Positions 10,784-21,625 of a stretch of DNA of 64,000 nt are shown here, one piece after another (position 1 is the stretch's first letter; the number at the start of each line of letters is the position of its first letter). Position numbers and translations under genes: made by a program. The stretch is from NCBI GenBank assembly GCA_963971225.1, contig OZ020268.1, positions 43,531,348 through 43,595,347 of the forward strand, read 5' to 3'. Under the pieces are notes generated by a model. The model worked only from the letters and a program-made list of their open reading frames with translations, ran no database searches and had not been told where the DNA came from. This DNA is from Melieria omissa (taxonomy: Eukaryota; Arthropoda; Insecta; Diptera; Ulidiidae).

Positions 10784-12747
10784 TGTGATTTTGAGGTCAT
10801 AATTTAAGTACCTGATATTTAATTTTATATAAATATCTTGTGGTATCGTATGGATGATTGGTTAATTTTGTTGATTTTCATCAGGCGAAATTGTTCCGAT
10901 TGATCACTGAAGTCTTCACACCAAAAGTAGACTTGAAATAGTCTTCAAATTTTTCATAAAGTTTGCGTATTCGCCGAACGTATACAACATTATTGTTGTG
11001 CTGGGAGATTCGTCAATGCTAAAACTACAAAACTGAAGACTGAACAAAGCACATAAAATACGTTTTCACTATTCATTTCAGAAAACGGACATTCACTCAT
11101 CAGAAATATTCGAAGGTGGTATATGGCGAAGCATGATTTGACTGGTACCGCTTCCGTCCCTGCTTAACTGTTTTATTGATCCAAGTACGTGTAATGCTTT
11201 TGTTGTTCGAGTGCACACAATTTATGATTGCGACAAAAAGTCCACTACCTTTTCTGTCATGTTGCAAAGCCTGGTGCAAGACTGCATAAACACTACCCCC
11301 GCCCCCCCTTCCTCGCCCTTTGTTGATTCAGCATTTAGCGCTACTGTAAGAAAAAGAACTCTAAATGCACAACTCGCTCCTCTACCTTTTTACTTCACCT
11401 TCCGAGCCTCACACTGTCCATAGCAGGCGACGACTTTTCTTGAAAAAGAAGCCAGCAATTAAGTTAAATTGCAAACAGTTTGCTGCGTTCTCAACAACAA
11501 CAATTTACAACAATCACAGCAAATACACCTGAAGCGACAATGGCAAACCACTTTTGGGGCAGTTCACACACTTCACACACACTCCAAAACCCAGAGGGAA
11601 TGGAGTGAAGTGAAAAGGTGAAAGCGAATGAAGCAACGATATCGGATAAAAGGACTTTTTTGTTGTTGTCACACATGGCAAACACTCAGAGTCGCTTAAC
11701 TGGAGGTGACCGTTTTCGGTGACTTCTACGACTGAATAATTTTTCGTGTGCCATAGCGTGTTTGTTTCCGTAAGTGTTGTTCATGTGTGCGTGTGTGCAC
11801 AGTATAGCGTTGCTTGCTTGCTTGCTTAATTATTATTATGATGACATAATGAATAAATTATTTGCCGCTGCATAGCGATACTTTCCGTCGCTCAAACTCG
11901 AGAATATTTGCCAATTGCAAGCGTGTAGTCGATCGAGTCCAATGGTGGCGTGCTCGCTTGCACGAAAGTCATTGTGTCCGGTCGTAAAAGTTGTTCAAAT
12001 GCGCCTGGGTGTATGCCATGCTATTTGCGTTAACTTCAGGCGTTGTGCTGCTTGAGAATTACGAACGCTCACACTTATTTGTATAGGAAAGTGTGCATGC
12101 AGCTCGTTCTTCAGTCAGCACGCAGACGGAAACAATACTTATTTGTATGTATTCTTTCTTATTGTTGGTGAAAATGTGATGTGAAAGTGTTGCACTAACA
12201 TAAACCTAATAAATATTTATTCGATACATTTTGATTTTGGACATTAAGGTTATGTACTAATATACTGCTAATGCCTAGAATCGTATACTAGAGGGTCAGG
12301 GCTGACAATTACGATTCAATTAACACCAAACAAGTAAATATTTCTGGTAGCTATATTGCACAATGTGCGTCATCTCGTTGGCGCTTTAGGTCGCTCTGGA
12401 CCGTCACTTAGAGGATGGGTTTACATTAAGATTTTTGACATTTCAAAACTGTTGCAATGATACAACGGGGAGAGTGAATTGCCTATGAAAAAGCTTCCAA
12501 TTCATTGGTAAGAACGGGCAGTAAATCATACTGTTTAAATTTGCGGAGAGGCTTGCTTGAGTTATTTAAAATTCCTGTGCTCTGGCCCGTTAGATTGGAT
12601 TATGGTATGGACCTGTTAGATCTTTTGTGATCCTCGAATGGTTCATAAGAATAGGACTATCTTTATGGAACCTCTGTCAGTCCCATGTATGCTTATGAAT
12701 ATCAAAGGGATGCAGTTGAAGGGGGCCCAAGATATGATCTGCGATGA
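10784..12747. other. Gene-free stretch
   Basis: Non-coding DNA. A (GCTT)n run lies at about 11813-11826. A segment of about 30 bp at 12476-12505 resembles the middle of SINE-B (attgcctatgaaaaagct) and may be a relic. No exon recognised. Confidence 0.5.
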
Positions 12748-13173
12748 TATGATTGGATGGATGGATGTGAGGGTGGGCAGGAAGGCTACAAGCCTTCCAT
12801 AGCACTCAGTCCATTTCAGACCATTGTACTATACCCATGGGGGATAGGGAAGGAAAATGAGAGTAATATCTCATATTTCACCCGTTTTTTAAATGCGTAT
12901 TCAACACTGTCTTTGCAACATATGTTACAACACACATTTCAAACGGATGGGGAAAAGGAGGGAGGGGACTTACAGTTTAACGCCGAATCCGATCGTTCAC
13001 ACTTAGAGGTTTTCCCATTGCCTGCCAAGAGCGCACTTGTGCGATTCTTGTAATTCTCATCTGCTTCATGTGGATAGCGATAGAAGTAGACGAGTTTTTC
13101 ACCAGCCCGAGCCAGGAATCGAACCTTTGGTATGAGAAGCCAGCACGCTACCCGCTGGACTATCGAGGCCGAC
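12748..13173 (-). mobile_element. SINE-A copy 1 (tRNA-derived)
   Basis: Read on the minus strand from 13173, it has a tRNA-like head: CCTCGATAGTCCAGCGGGTA around the pol III A box and GGTTCGATTCC as a B box. This is followed by a unique body shared with 26796-27498 (CTTGGCAGGCAAT, CCCCATC, GTTGTAACA, CAGTGTTG, TACGCATTT) and a 3' region ending in a CATC-repeat tail near 12750. Target duplications are not clear. As a SINE it would be transcribed by RNA polymerase III and mobilised by a LINE. Confidence 0.8.
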
Positions 13174-13615
13174 TACGATATGGTTGCTGAGAAAAAAGCT
13201 GTCGAAGGACATTTCCTATATTCAATGATATGTAGTTCGGATATCGAATCCGAACCAATCCTCAACTTTCATACTTTTCAGTTCTTTTGCTGACAGCACA
13301 CCTATTGCCTCTTAATACATCGCTGAATCTCAGCACATCTCCACATCTCAGCCACAGCTGGTTGGCTTAAAACACACACATATGTCTGAAAAAAAAAACA
13401 CACAATTTTCTCGCTGTGGCCTCGCACAGCTGATTCGGCAGCTGTCAAATGAAATGACTGTCAAATTTGGTGCAAAAAATTTGAGTAGCAAAATGGCGCT
13501 TGCGCATTATGGGCCAACAACAAAAAAATGTAACACATGTTCTGGCCACTGGCAATGCGCATTGGCCAACAAAAACATCGCACAACGGCGAAGGGTGAAA
13601 AGGGCAGCGAGCGCT

Positions 13616-13660
13616 TATAAGAGGACTGCTGAAAAAATCGGCTCTGCCATCCATCAGTAC
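13616..13660 (+). promoter_or_regulatory. Candidate core promoter (TATA-like plus Inr)
   Basis: TATAAG lies at 13616-13621 and the arthropod initiator-like TCAGTA at 13654-13659, with A+1 at 13656. The 40-bp spacing is longer than the usual 30 bp, and no DPE is visible at +28. Downstream sequence is ATG-poor and ends in a splice donor, which is why a transcription start is suspected. The link to futsch is inferred. Confidence 0.3.
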
Positions 13661-14613
13661 CAAGCGAACTGTGAGCTCACAAGCAAGTCGACGGCGATTC
13701 AGCGAAAGAGCCAAGTAATTTACTCAAGTCCAAGCAAACCCGGTTAAACAGCCCGTTGCCCAACAGCAAAGCGCCTTTGCCCAAAGCAGCAAGCCGACCC
13801 GCAGCCGATTCCCTCATGGGAATTGAAGTCCATTCCAAATAAATAAAACACCGAAAACACGCAGCGAAGCGAGAAACTTAGCGGTTATTGTCGCTGGTTA
13901 AACGCGAAAAAAGCAAATCACTCATAATTTCTGGCTTTCGGAAAAGTTTTCCAGTTTCCTGCAAGTGAAAATTGCAGAAGGCACGGTGGCAGAAGTGGTA
14001 GCAGCAGCGCAAAGAAAGCCAGGAAAAATCAATATCCGTCTAAAGTTTATTTCGGTTTCAGTGTAATAAAGCAACTGCAACTTTTTTAGCCAAGAACCGA
14101 ACTCTTGCGAGCCAAATATCCAAATCGCAGCTAATTTCCATGCAATAGCCGTTTTTCTTTTCGACAAAAAGCAAAAAAGTCAAGACTGTATATTTGTGTA
14201 TATGCTTTTTAGGTTATGTACGCTTAGTAACAGCCAATAGAATTTCGAACAAATATAAAGTGAAAATAAATTAAAATAACAAATACCATAGCGGCCATTA
14301 CAGCTGAATTCAAGCATTGTTGATACAAAATCCTTGAATGTGAAAAAGTCCATTTTTGTGTTTAGTGCATAAGTGAACGTAAAACGTAGAACATTTTGAG
14401 CATTTTTTCGTAATACTACAAAAAAACCAACTAAACAAAGCGCAAATTTGCTAACCAAAAATCGCCAATACAAACAACAACAAAAACAGTAACTTGATAT
14501 ATTCAAATATAGACAAAATAAGAACTATATAAAAGCTTCTTCTTCTCCATCCATAGTTAAAGCAAAATCTGCAGCGGTATTCGTCAAAAATCAAGATTTA
14601 AGCAGCAATTAAG
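13656..14613 (+). other. Candidate non-coding first exon of futsch
   Basis: The segment runs from an Inr-like TCAGTA to a consensus-like donor AAG|GTAACT (GT at 14614-14615). In 958 nt I count five ATGs, all opening tiny frames, for example ATG CAA TAG at 14139 and ATG TGA at 14338. Its A-rich style matches the leader exon at 27829. If spliced to that acceptor it would make a 5' UTR of about 2.5 kb with a 13.2 kb intron. Alternatives are ordinary non-coding DNA, or a separate short exon starting after the TATA box at 14528. Confidence 0.35.
14528..14535 (+). promoter_or_regulatory. TATA box candidate
   Basis: TATAAAAG, a near-perfect TATA box, is followed 25-30 bp later by CATAGTT. It could start a 59-nt exon ending at the donor at 14614, as an alternative to the longer exon from 13656. 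Confidence 0.3.
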
Positions 14614-15623
14614 GTAACTATAATTTCCCATTTTTAAACAGAATTTTTTTCGATTTTCCACAAGTCTGTCTGTCCATTGCTGAAATTATCGAATTTTCCC
14701 ATTTGCCCTACTGATCAACTTCATCCGCTGTCTCCTCCCTCGCACTCGACCGAGCGCCGTGGTGTATACGTCAAGCAGCTGCAACGGGCCCTTCGTTCCA
14801 AGCTCCTCCGCTCCTCCTCCACTGTCGCATGCGGTCCTCTCCGACAGTCGTGGCCTCTGCTGCGAAAAATCGAACACTGCGTACAGCCCACTTTTCGCTG
14901 CCAGCCGCTTAACCTAATGCGGCTTTTGCCATAACCTTCCGCATCATTCATGCACTCATCCAACACCTTTTATGCAGACGCAAACACACACATATGCATG
15001 CGCACGCATACACACGCACCAGCCGTTGTACGACCGACTGTCGAGCTGAAACAGTGCTGGTCAAAACTGCGCCTGTATGCGTGTGTCGTGGGCCAAATCA
15101 GCTGTTCGGTCACCCGGTCGTATTATTATCCAATACGTTTCGTTGTTGTTTGTTGTGTTGTATGAAGAAACTGAAAAATCGATAGACCCTCCCTTGCAGC
15201 AACCCCTCTTTGCTGGCTGTACGCCGTACAGGCAAATCAGATGGTTCAATGTTGGTCCAATGGCTCACAAACTTTGGCGATGTTTCTGTGCTCACTGTTG
15301 TGAGCTGTCACACGAAAGCAGCTGTTTCGGTTGACAGCTGTAAACGAAGGCACGAACTGCAGCCACAGAGAGCAGAAGAGAGCACACACACATTTTCTAC
15401 TGCCAGATTATGTAAAATGGTTGTGAGAGCGAAAGCGTTAAGCCGGCTTTTGCAGATGGTGGGCGAAATGTAACACCTTAACCTTACTTTTTTCTAACGG
15501 TATTAGAGAGCAGGCTATTCATATGTTGGCTCTTTCGCGTTCTATTTAAAATCAACAACACTGCCGGTGTCTTTAGTCGCAAAACTGTTCCATGATAGGT
15601 ATTTCGGGAGAGTTTTTATGGAT

Positions 15624-15641
15624 GGGGTGGGGTGGGGTGGG
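15624..15641 (+). repeat. G-rich run with G-quadruplex pattern
   Basis: Three GGGGT units followed by GGG give four G-tracts separated by single T bases, an ideal G-quadruplex pattern, embedded in a GGATG/GAATGAA-like simple repeat region. Confidence 0.7.
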
Positions 15642-16022
15642 ATAGTATGGAATGAAATGAAGTGAAGTTTGGTGTCTTTTAACAGAAGATGTTATTTTAA
15701 CTAATTAAAAAGGAGAAACTAATTACGTTGTAAAAACTGCTGAACATTTTTATTCAAAGTACAAACTCCGAGGTTACCAAATGTCCGCTTCTGCTTTTCG
15801 ACAACTGACAAACGGTTCTTTCGATGAAAGTGTTTTATGTCTTTTGTTAAATCTCAAGATCTCGGTTGCCAATTACAGCCCCCATTTCGAGAAATTATCC
15901 GCAGTTTTGCCGAAGATTGAGTCCACAGATTAGCATAACTCTTAAGCCAGAAAAGTCAGTCAACTTCGTTTGTTAGCACGGCAAGTGTTGAATCAACAGC
16001 GTTTTCGAAAAAGTTACACATC

Positions 16023-16360
16023 TTCTTTTTCTTTTTGACTGGCACGACAGCCCGATTACGAGACTAAGGCTTAGCTACCCGCAACCAATCGTGTTGTGCG
16101 TCTGAATGTTTTTACAAGGTTGGAAGGGACCTACACTTTTATGCCGATTCTGAACGGCGAGTTGGTAGCTTTTTCATAGGCAATTTTACTCTCAGAGGTT
16201 TGCCATTTCCTGCTGAGAGGACAGCCGCCGAAACCAAAATTGCAGTTTTTTTTCTTTTCTTTTTTCGGTGTTAGCAGCAACAGAGTCTTGAACCTGAGTT
16301 CGAGCGTCGCATTTGACTACCGGCCCAACGCACTAGCCAGCTAAGCTACGACGACTGCCG
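16023..16360 (-). mobile_element. SINE-B copy 1 (tRNA-derived) with target duplication
   Basis: On the minus strand it starts near 16360 with CGTCGTAGCTTAGCTGG (tRNA-like A box) and a degraded B box. The body is shared with copies at 26952 and 54699 (GGCTGTCCTCTCAGC, CTCTGAGAGTAAAATTGCC, TGTAGGTCCCTTCCAACC, GTTGCGGGTAGCTAAG). It ends in an A/G-rich tail near 16023. The 8-bp repeat TACACATC flanks both ends (16015-16022 and 16361-16368). Confidence 0.85.
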
Positions 16361-18139
16361 TACACATCGTCAGCCCAAAAGTCGTTCGAAATTGTTTCTC
16401 ATATGTTGGGAGAGATGTTCATATCTCTGGGGTTTTTTGAGCATCAGATGAAACAGTTAAGCTTAAATACATAGTTGAAAAATGTGATATTAAATATCCT
16501 TCTGACGATATCTTCTTAATTTGGGTGCTTCAAAATTTCATTGTGCATCGATCCATATCTAAAAACCCTTAGGAGGTTTTTATGTGTCAAATGCCCACAA
16601 AACTGCAACTAGCAATTAATGAATATTAACATTAAACGTCTTGTTGGAACACGTTAAATTACCCATTCAATTGTCCTCTGCACCTAAATAGGCCGATTCA
16701 ACGATCTTTTAAGTCTTGTGGTCTTTAATTTCTTCATATTTTTACATTTTACCATTACCCACCCCCCTCCGAAAAATGATGACACTCTTTTTGGGTGATA
16801 TGCTCCAAGTTAGAAATGTTTTACTATTCATGTTTTTACTATTTACTATTCATTCTCAATTTAGCTTAGAATTTCTGCTCGTACCTGAAAAACTATTTAA
16901 ATTATATTTCATGCTTTTCTCATTAAGTTCCGAACCACAAATTTTTCCACGACTGTTGAAATGGCGCATATGTGAATGACTCATATATAAATTTATCATA
17001 TACTAAATATAAATTAATTGCCAAATTTCATTTCTCTATCTGTTCTTGAGCACATTCGAGTTATAAATTAATTTATTCTTTGTTTACTACGATTCCTCTT
17101 CCTTGCGGTTCTCTGTTATCGAACGCATTCTATGTTAAGTGCTCCAATATATGAAGCCATTTACATTGTCCGACAAAATATTGCCCTCTCTACATGAACT
17201 TTCACCACAAAATGCAAATGTTTACACAGTGTGTGTTTTGTTTTGTTAAGGCTTGGACCAAAAATGTCGACATCAAATCCAACACTCCGCCAAATCAACC
17301 CCCAACAATTCATGCTTTCCTTGAAAATTATGCTGCCTTATGTGTAATTACGAGAATGGAAGTGTTGTGGGCCCTTTTTGCATTGATGACGCATGCAAAC
17401 ACACCAACAAAGTGTGTGACAGTGGCAGAGGGTTTTTGTTAATTTTGCGGCAGCACAAATGACCATTAAAAACAATTCAAACGCTCAAAATGCTTGTTTC
17501 GCTTAGCTCAGCATTTTGCTTTGACAAATAAGTAGTTGTGAGATCTTCATTTGGGTTTTTCGTTATACTCAAAACAAACCGCAATAGTTAAGCAATTAAG
17601 AATCGCCGATTGCGATTATGCATTTCAATGCAAATTGCGGGAAATTAAAAATCATTTTCGGCGCTACTCCAATTCTTTGCCGACTTGGCGTCGCCGATTG
17701 CTGTCACTGCACTTCAATGAACTCCATTCGTCGTGGCTGTTGTTGCTGCTTTCATGTTTTTATTCTTCCAGCCAGCTGTCTGCCAGCCTGGCGTACGGTC
17801 TGCTTGTCTGCCGGAGTGCTTCCAATACTCCAACGTACAAAACCAAACACAAACATGAACAAATGAAGACTACAACAAAATAAATTTGAAATAGTTCGCC
17901 GGGAAGTTTGCCGATTTGCCACCTCGCTTCCACTGGAAATTGCGTAATTTTTCGCCAACATTCCAATGGCTTCCTGGCGCCTGCGACCAGGCGCTCGGCG
18001 CTCGGCACTCGTCGCTCGGCAGTCGGAGCTCGTGTGCGCTTGTGTTGATTTCTGCATTGGGCTCGTCAGCATCCTGTCGTGCTGTTGCCATCAGTCGTCT
18101 TGCAGTCTTCGCTTGGACTACTTTGAGCAATTTCGAGCT

Positions 18140-18178
18140 GTACACAGTCGAGCGGAAAAAGGAAACGGAAACGGACTT
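18140..18178 (+). promoter_or_regulatory. Candidate Inr-DPE promoter
   Basis: ACAGTC at 18144-18149 matches the fly initiator TCAKTY at 5 of 6 positions, with A+1 at 18146. GGACTT starts exactly at +28 (18173), matching the DPE consensus RGWYVT except at one position. No ATG occurs from there to 18358. The target gene is unknown; an alternative futsch start is possible. These short motifs also arise by chance. Confidence 0.28.
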
Positions 18179-20298
18179 TGTTTCTTTGGCCCTTTCGCGG
18201 TAAACGAGAACAAGTTAACTAAAGGTGGCGAACATCGTTCGGTGTCTTTAACGCTCGGTGCGTCGGGCGCCCAACAATAAGTATTTATTTTTATTTCGTG
18301 TGACTGGAGATTAGACTGTGTGGCAGACATTGTGTGGTAGATTTCTACGAAATCCGGGATGAACCATTTGAAATACTTGTGCACTTGAACAGAGCTCAAG
18401 AGTGCTGAGCGTGTGCGAAGAGTTGTATGAACAGATTTTCAATTGTGTGACAATAATCTGATGCAATAAGTGTGCGGTTTGAGTAATTGCGTTTCGAATG
18501 CCTGCAACGGAAATGAAGGAAAAGAAATCGTTTCCGTAATTAGCAAATTTTGCTGATTCAAAGATTTTGCCTTCAATGTGTTTCGAACCGAGAAAACAAA
18601 GTTGTTAGAGAACTTTGGAAGACTTTGAAATTAACTAATATAAGAGGCTTTTTAGAAGTTAAATTTCTTTTTAAATTTCCAGATTTCATTGTCCACTCCA
18701 AGTTTTGATGGTGCACTCGAATTACGCCGATTATTTAGAGAAAACTTTTACAGAGTACAGTACAGTGCTGGGATATACTGTTTGTTGTTGTTTTGACAAA
18801 TAGCACAAGATTTGCAATGCTAAAGATTGTGCTATATTCAGCTCATTTCATCTTTCGGCAGATGTACTTGCCGGCCTAGTGCGTTTATAAGTGGAAGTAT
18901 GTGAGAAGTATTCTTGGTGGCTTTCTATAGCTGACCTTCTCTTCATCATTCCTGCGTTGTTCGTCGATAGATTGACCATCTAATGACTACATTATCTAGT
19001 TACATCATGAGTTACTAAGCAATTAGTAAATACAACTTTGTGCTGAGCCAAAGATATTTCCTCGATTCTGTTAACTTTTTGCATAGTATCACAAATAATT
19101 TCATGAATATTTTGAACATTTTGAAGAATAGAACGAACAGAAGTATTGAAGTAGAGATACTGCAAAACTGTTCCCAGACTCAATAGTCTGAATAGCGAAA
19201 TACTTTAACTGACGCCGAATGATCTCAGATTAGAGAAGAGCGAACAAACTTGTTTTGCTATTTAACTAAGCAAGTTTGTTCCATAAAGTTGTAAGAAGGA
19301 CCCTAAAATTTCCTTTCAACATGATGAACATAAACGGAATGCAGTAGTAAAATATAAACAAAATTAGGTGTACACCTCGGCCTTCTGTAAATTTTAGATA
19401 TTGCAAGTCCGATTGTCCTGGGTTTCCATTCTGCCATAAATTCCATAAATGAAATAATTTCATTCGACAACGTCCTCTCTTGGTAGGCAGTGGTTGGAAT
19501 CTTTCTTAGCGTTTATTGGATAACAAACTATCTCATCTATCCTGCACTATCAGACAACATGTCGTAATTTTTCTTTAACATACACTGTAAGCACAAAAGA
19601 AGCGCATTTCAAAATTTTTCAGTACCATTTCCGTCGCGCTATGAAGCATTTCATTTAAAGAAGTGATCACAGATCAATAAAATATAAAATTTAATAGTGA
19701 ATGAAAATCAATTTGTAAACTAAAAAGTATAAACTGGATTCAGTTGATGGGCCATGACAACTAGTTTGCTTCAACACTGAATTGAGTTGCCGTCACAGTG
19801 ATTTCATAGATAAAATTATTTTTTGTTGCTAAATCTAAACTTAATGTTGTTGTTGTCTTGAGTTTGAGCAGTAACTCTTCTTCTACATGTGTGACATTCG
19901 AGTGCTGGACAAATATCGATTCATGTGGCGCAGTGCCAAATGTACACATTTCCCAATGTTCTTAAAAATTCCTAAATAAATGTCAAATAAATGATAAATT
20001 TGTCAAAACTTTTGCCATTAATATTAAATAATTTGAGATATTCTTTAGATTTCAAACTGATTTTTCTTTTCCGCTCTTCAGGCAGTGGCAATATACGATT
20101 ATGTTTTGTTCCGATCCATTTCTGTGCAATCGGTTCAAAAATACCGTTTTGTGAAGAAAAAATTCAATCAATACAATTTTTCAACCTTCCGTCCGCTGCC
20201 AGCCAACACCACACCACTTCTTGGTTTTCAGTTCAACGCGAAGAAAAACTGTAACATCCTCACTGGAAGTCTGCGAGCAAATGACTCCGCATTGGCCA

Positions 20299-20320
20299 AC
20301 ACACACACACACACACACAC
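20299..20320. repeat. (AC)11 microsatellite
   Basis: A perfect AC dinucleotide run of 22 bp. It explains the cysteine/valine-rich frame on the minus strand. Confidence 0.9.
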
Positions 20321-21587
20321 TGACTGACAAATGCGCACACGCACACTTGCGCACGGAAACAGGCGACCAAGCGTCATGAGACATTTTCACTTCCAAAGCA
20401 GCTGTTTGCGTGTTTGCGGCTAAAAGTTGCTGCCAAGAGTTGAAGTGAACAAATCCAAACAGTAACAAAAACCAGTTGGCCGCAACTTTGGCTGGAATCG
20501 AATACGGCTTTGGAATGCTTCCAAGTGCCAAAGGAAATAAATAAACACAGCAAATGAAGCCAACAACAGTGCGCCGCACGAGCGCATCCAGTGCCGAACT
20601 ATTCCAGCGCATGCAGGACATGTGCGCAGCACGGACGTGACACATCCTTCTGGCCATTTCGTGCGGCATGTGCACTGCGGCAAATGTCAGTCGTCGTCGA
20701 GCTTTCAAATCGTGTGCAACCAAACTGCAACCACAGTGTGTCTCCTCCTGCGATGCAGCAAAGCCAGCCAAGTAGCTGAAGTGAAATTAATTTGAATTAA
20801 AAATAATTAATATATATAAAACTGAAATAATCAAAAGTAGTACAACAAAGAACATTAAAGAACATTATTGAGGCAAAGTGAAGTGAAGCGTTATAGAAAA
20901 ATTATATGTAAATATCATTTACAAAAATATTTTCATACACTTTTTTATTTAAAGTTGACACAGTGCCATGCAGTGAAGTTTGAAAACCACAAACGCGGGT
21001 TTGGCACTTTAATCGATTCTCGTATTGCGACGCTCACATGACACAGTTACAACAACAATAGCCACGACAAGTTGCTACTTCAATTTCAATTCTGCTGTAC
21101 GACGAGTTCCACCCGTTTAGAAATTTTGTATAACCGCCGTGCCGGAAGTGAAGTTTTAGTGTTGCTGTTATTGCTGTTGTGCTTCTTGTTGTTGCAACCT
21201 GACTTCGCCCTATTCTTTTTTGGCTGCTTTCGTGTCTTCATTGCAGGCCGACGCTCGCGTTTTCCTCAGCCGCTCTTCCAGCGAGCTGCAACTTCCTTTA
21301 GCTGGCTTCCACTAAACGCCGACTCCGCTTTTACTCCATTCCGTTCTACTGCCCACAGCCGTGCAGTCCTGCGCCTTGCCGCCTTTCTAGTGGAGCGATT
21401 GTGTGGAGTGAAGTGTGTGTGCTTGCGTGTCATATTGATTGTGCTTTTTACTCGACGCTTGTGTTCATCCTGTTGTTTTTGTTGCTTTATCCTTTTACAT
21501 TTTTTAGTATCTGCTTCATATACTTTACTTGTAGAAATGTCAGTCGGCATAGTCGGTAGTTGCCGCTTCCTTTCGGCCATGTCACTC

Positions 21588-21625
21588 ACTCAGTAGCAGT
21601 CGCGTTTTCTTATTCGACGGGTGCG
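21588..21625 (+). promoter_or_regulatory. Weak Inr promoter candidate
   Basis: ACTCAGTA gives an initiator with A+1 at 21592, and GGGTGC at +28 matches a DPE at only 4 of 6 positions. The surroundings are GC-richer than the intron average. No exon structure could be tied to it. Confidence 0.2.

Noticed and set aside
12476..12505. Short match to the SINE-B body (attgcctatgaaaaagct)
   Set aside because: Only about 20-30 bp with no head or tail; could be a relic but is too short to call.
20181..20771. 196-codon frame on the minus strand
   Set aside because: Runs through the (AC)n microsatellite, is cysteine/valine-rich with no domain, and has competing frames on the other strand.
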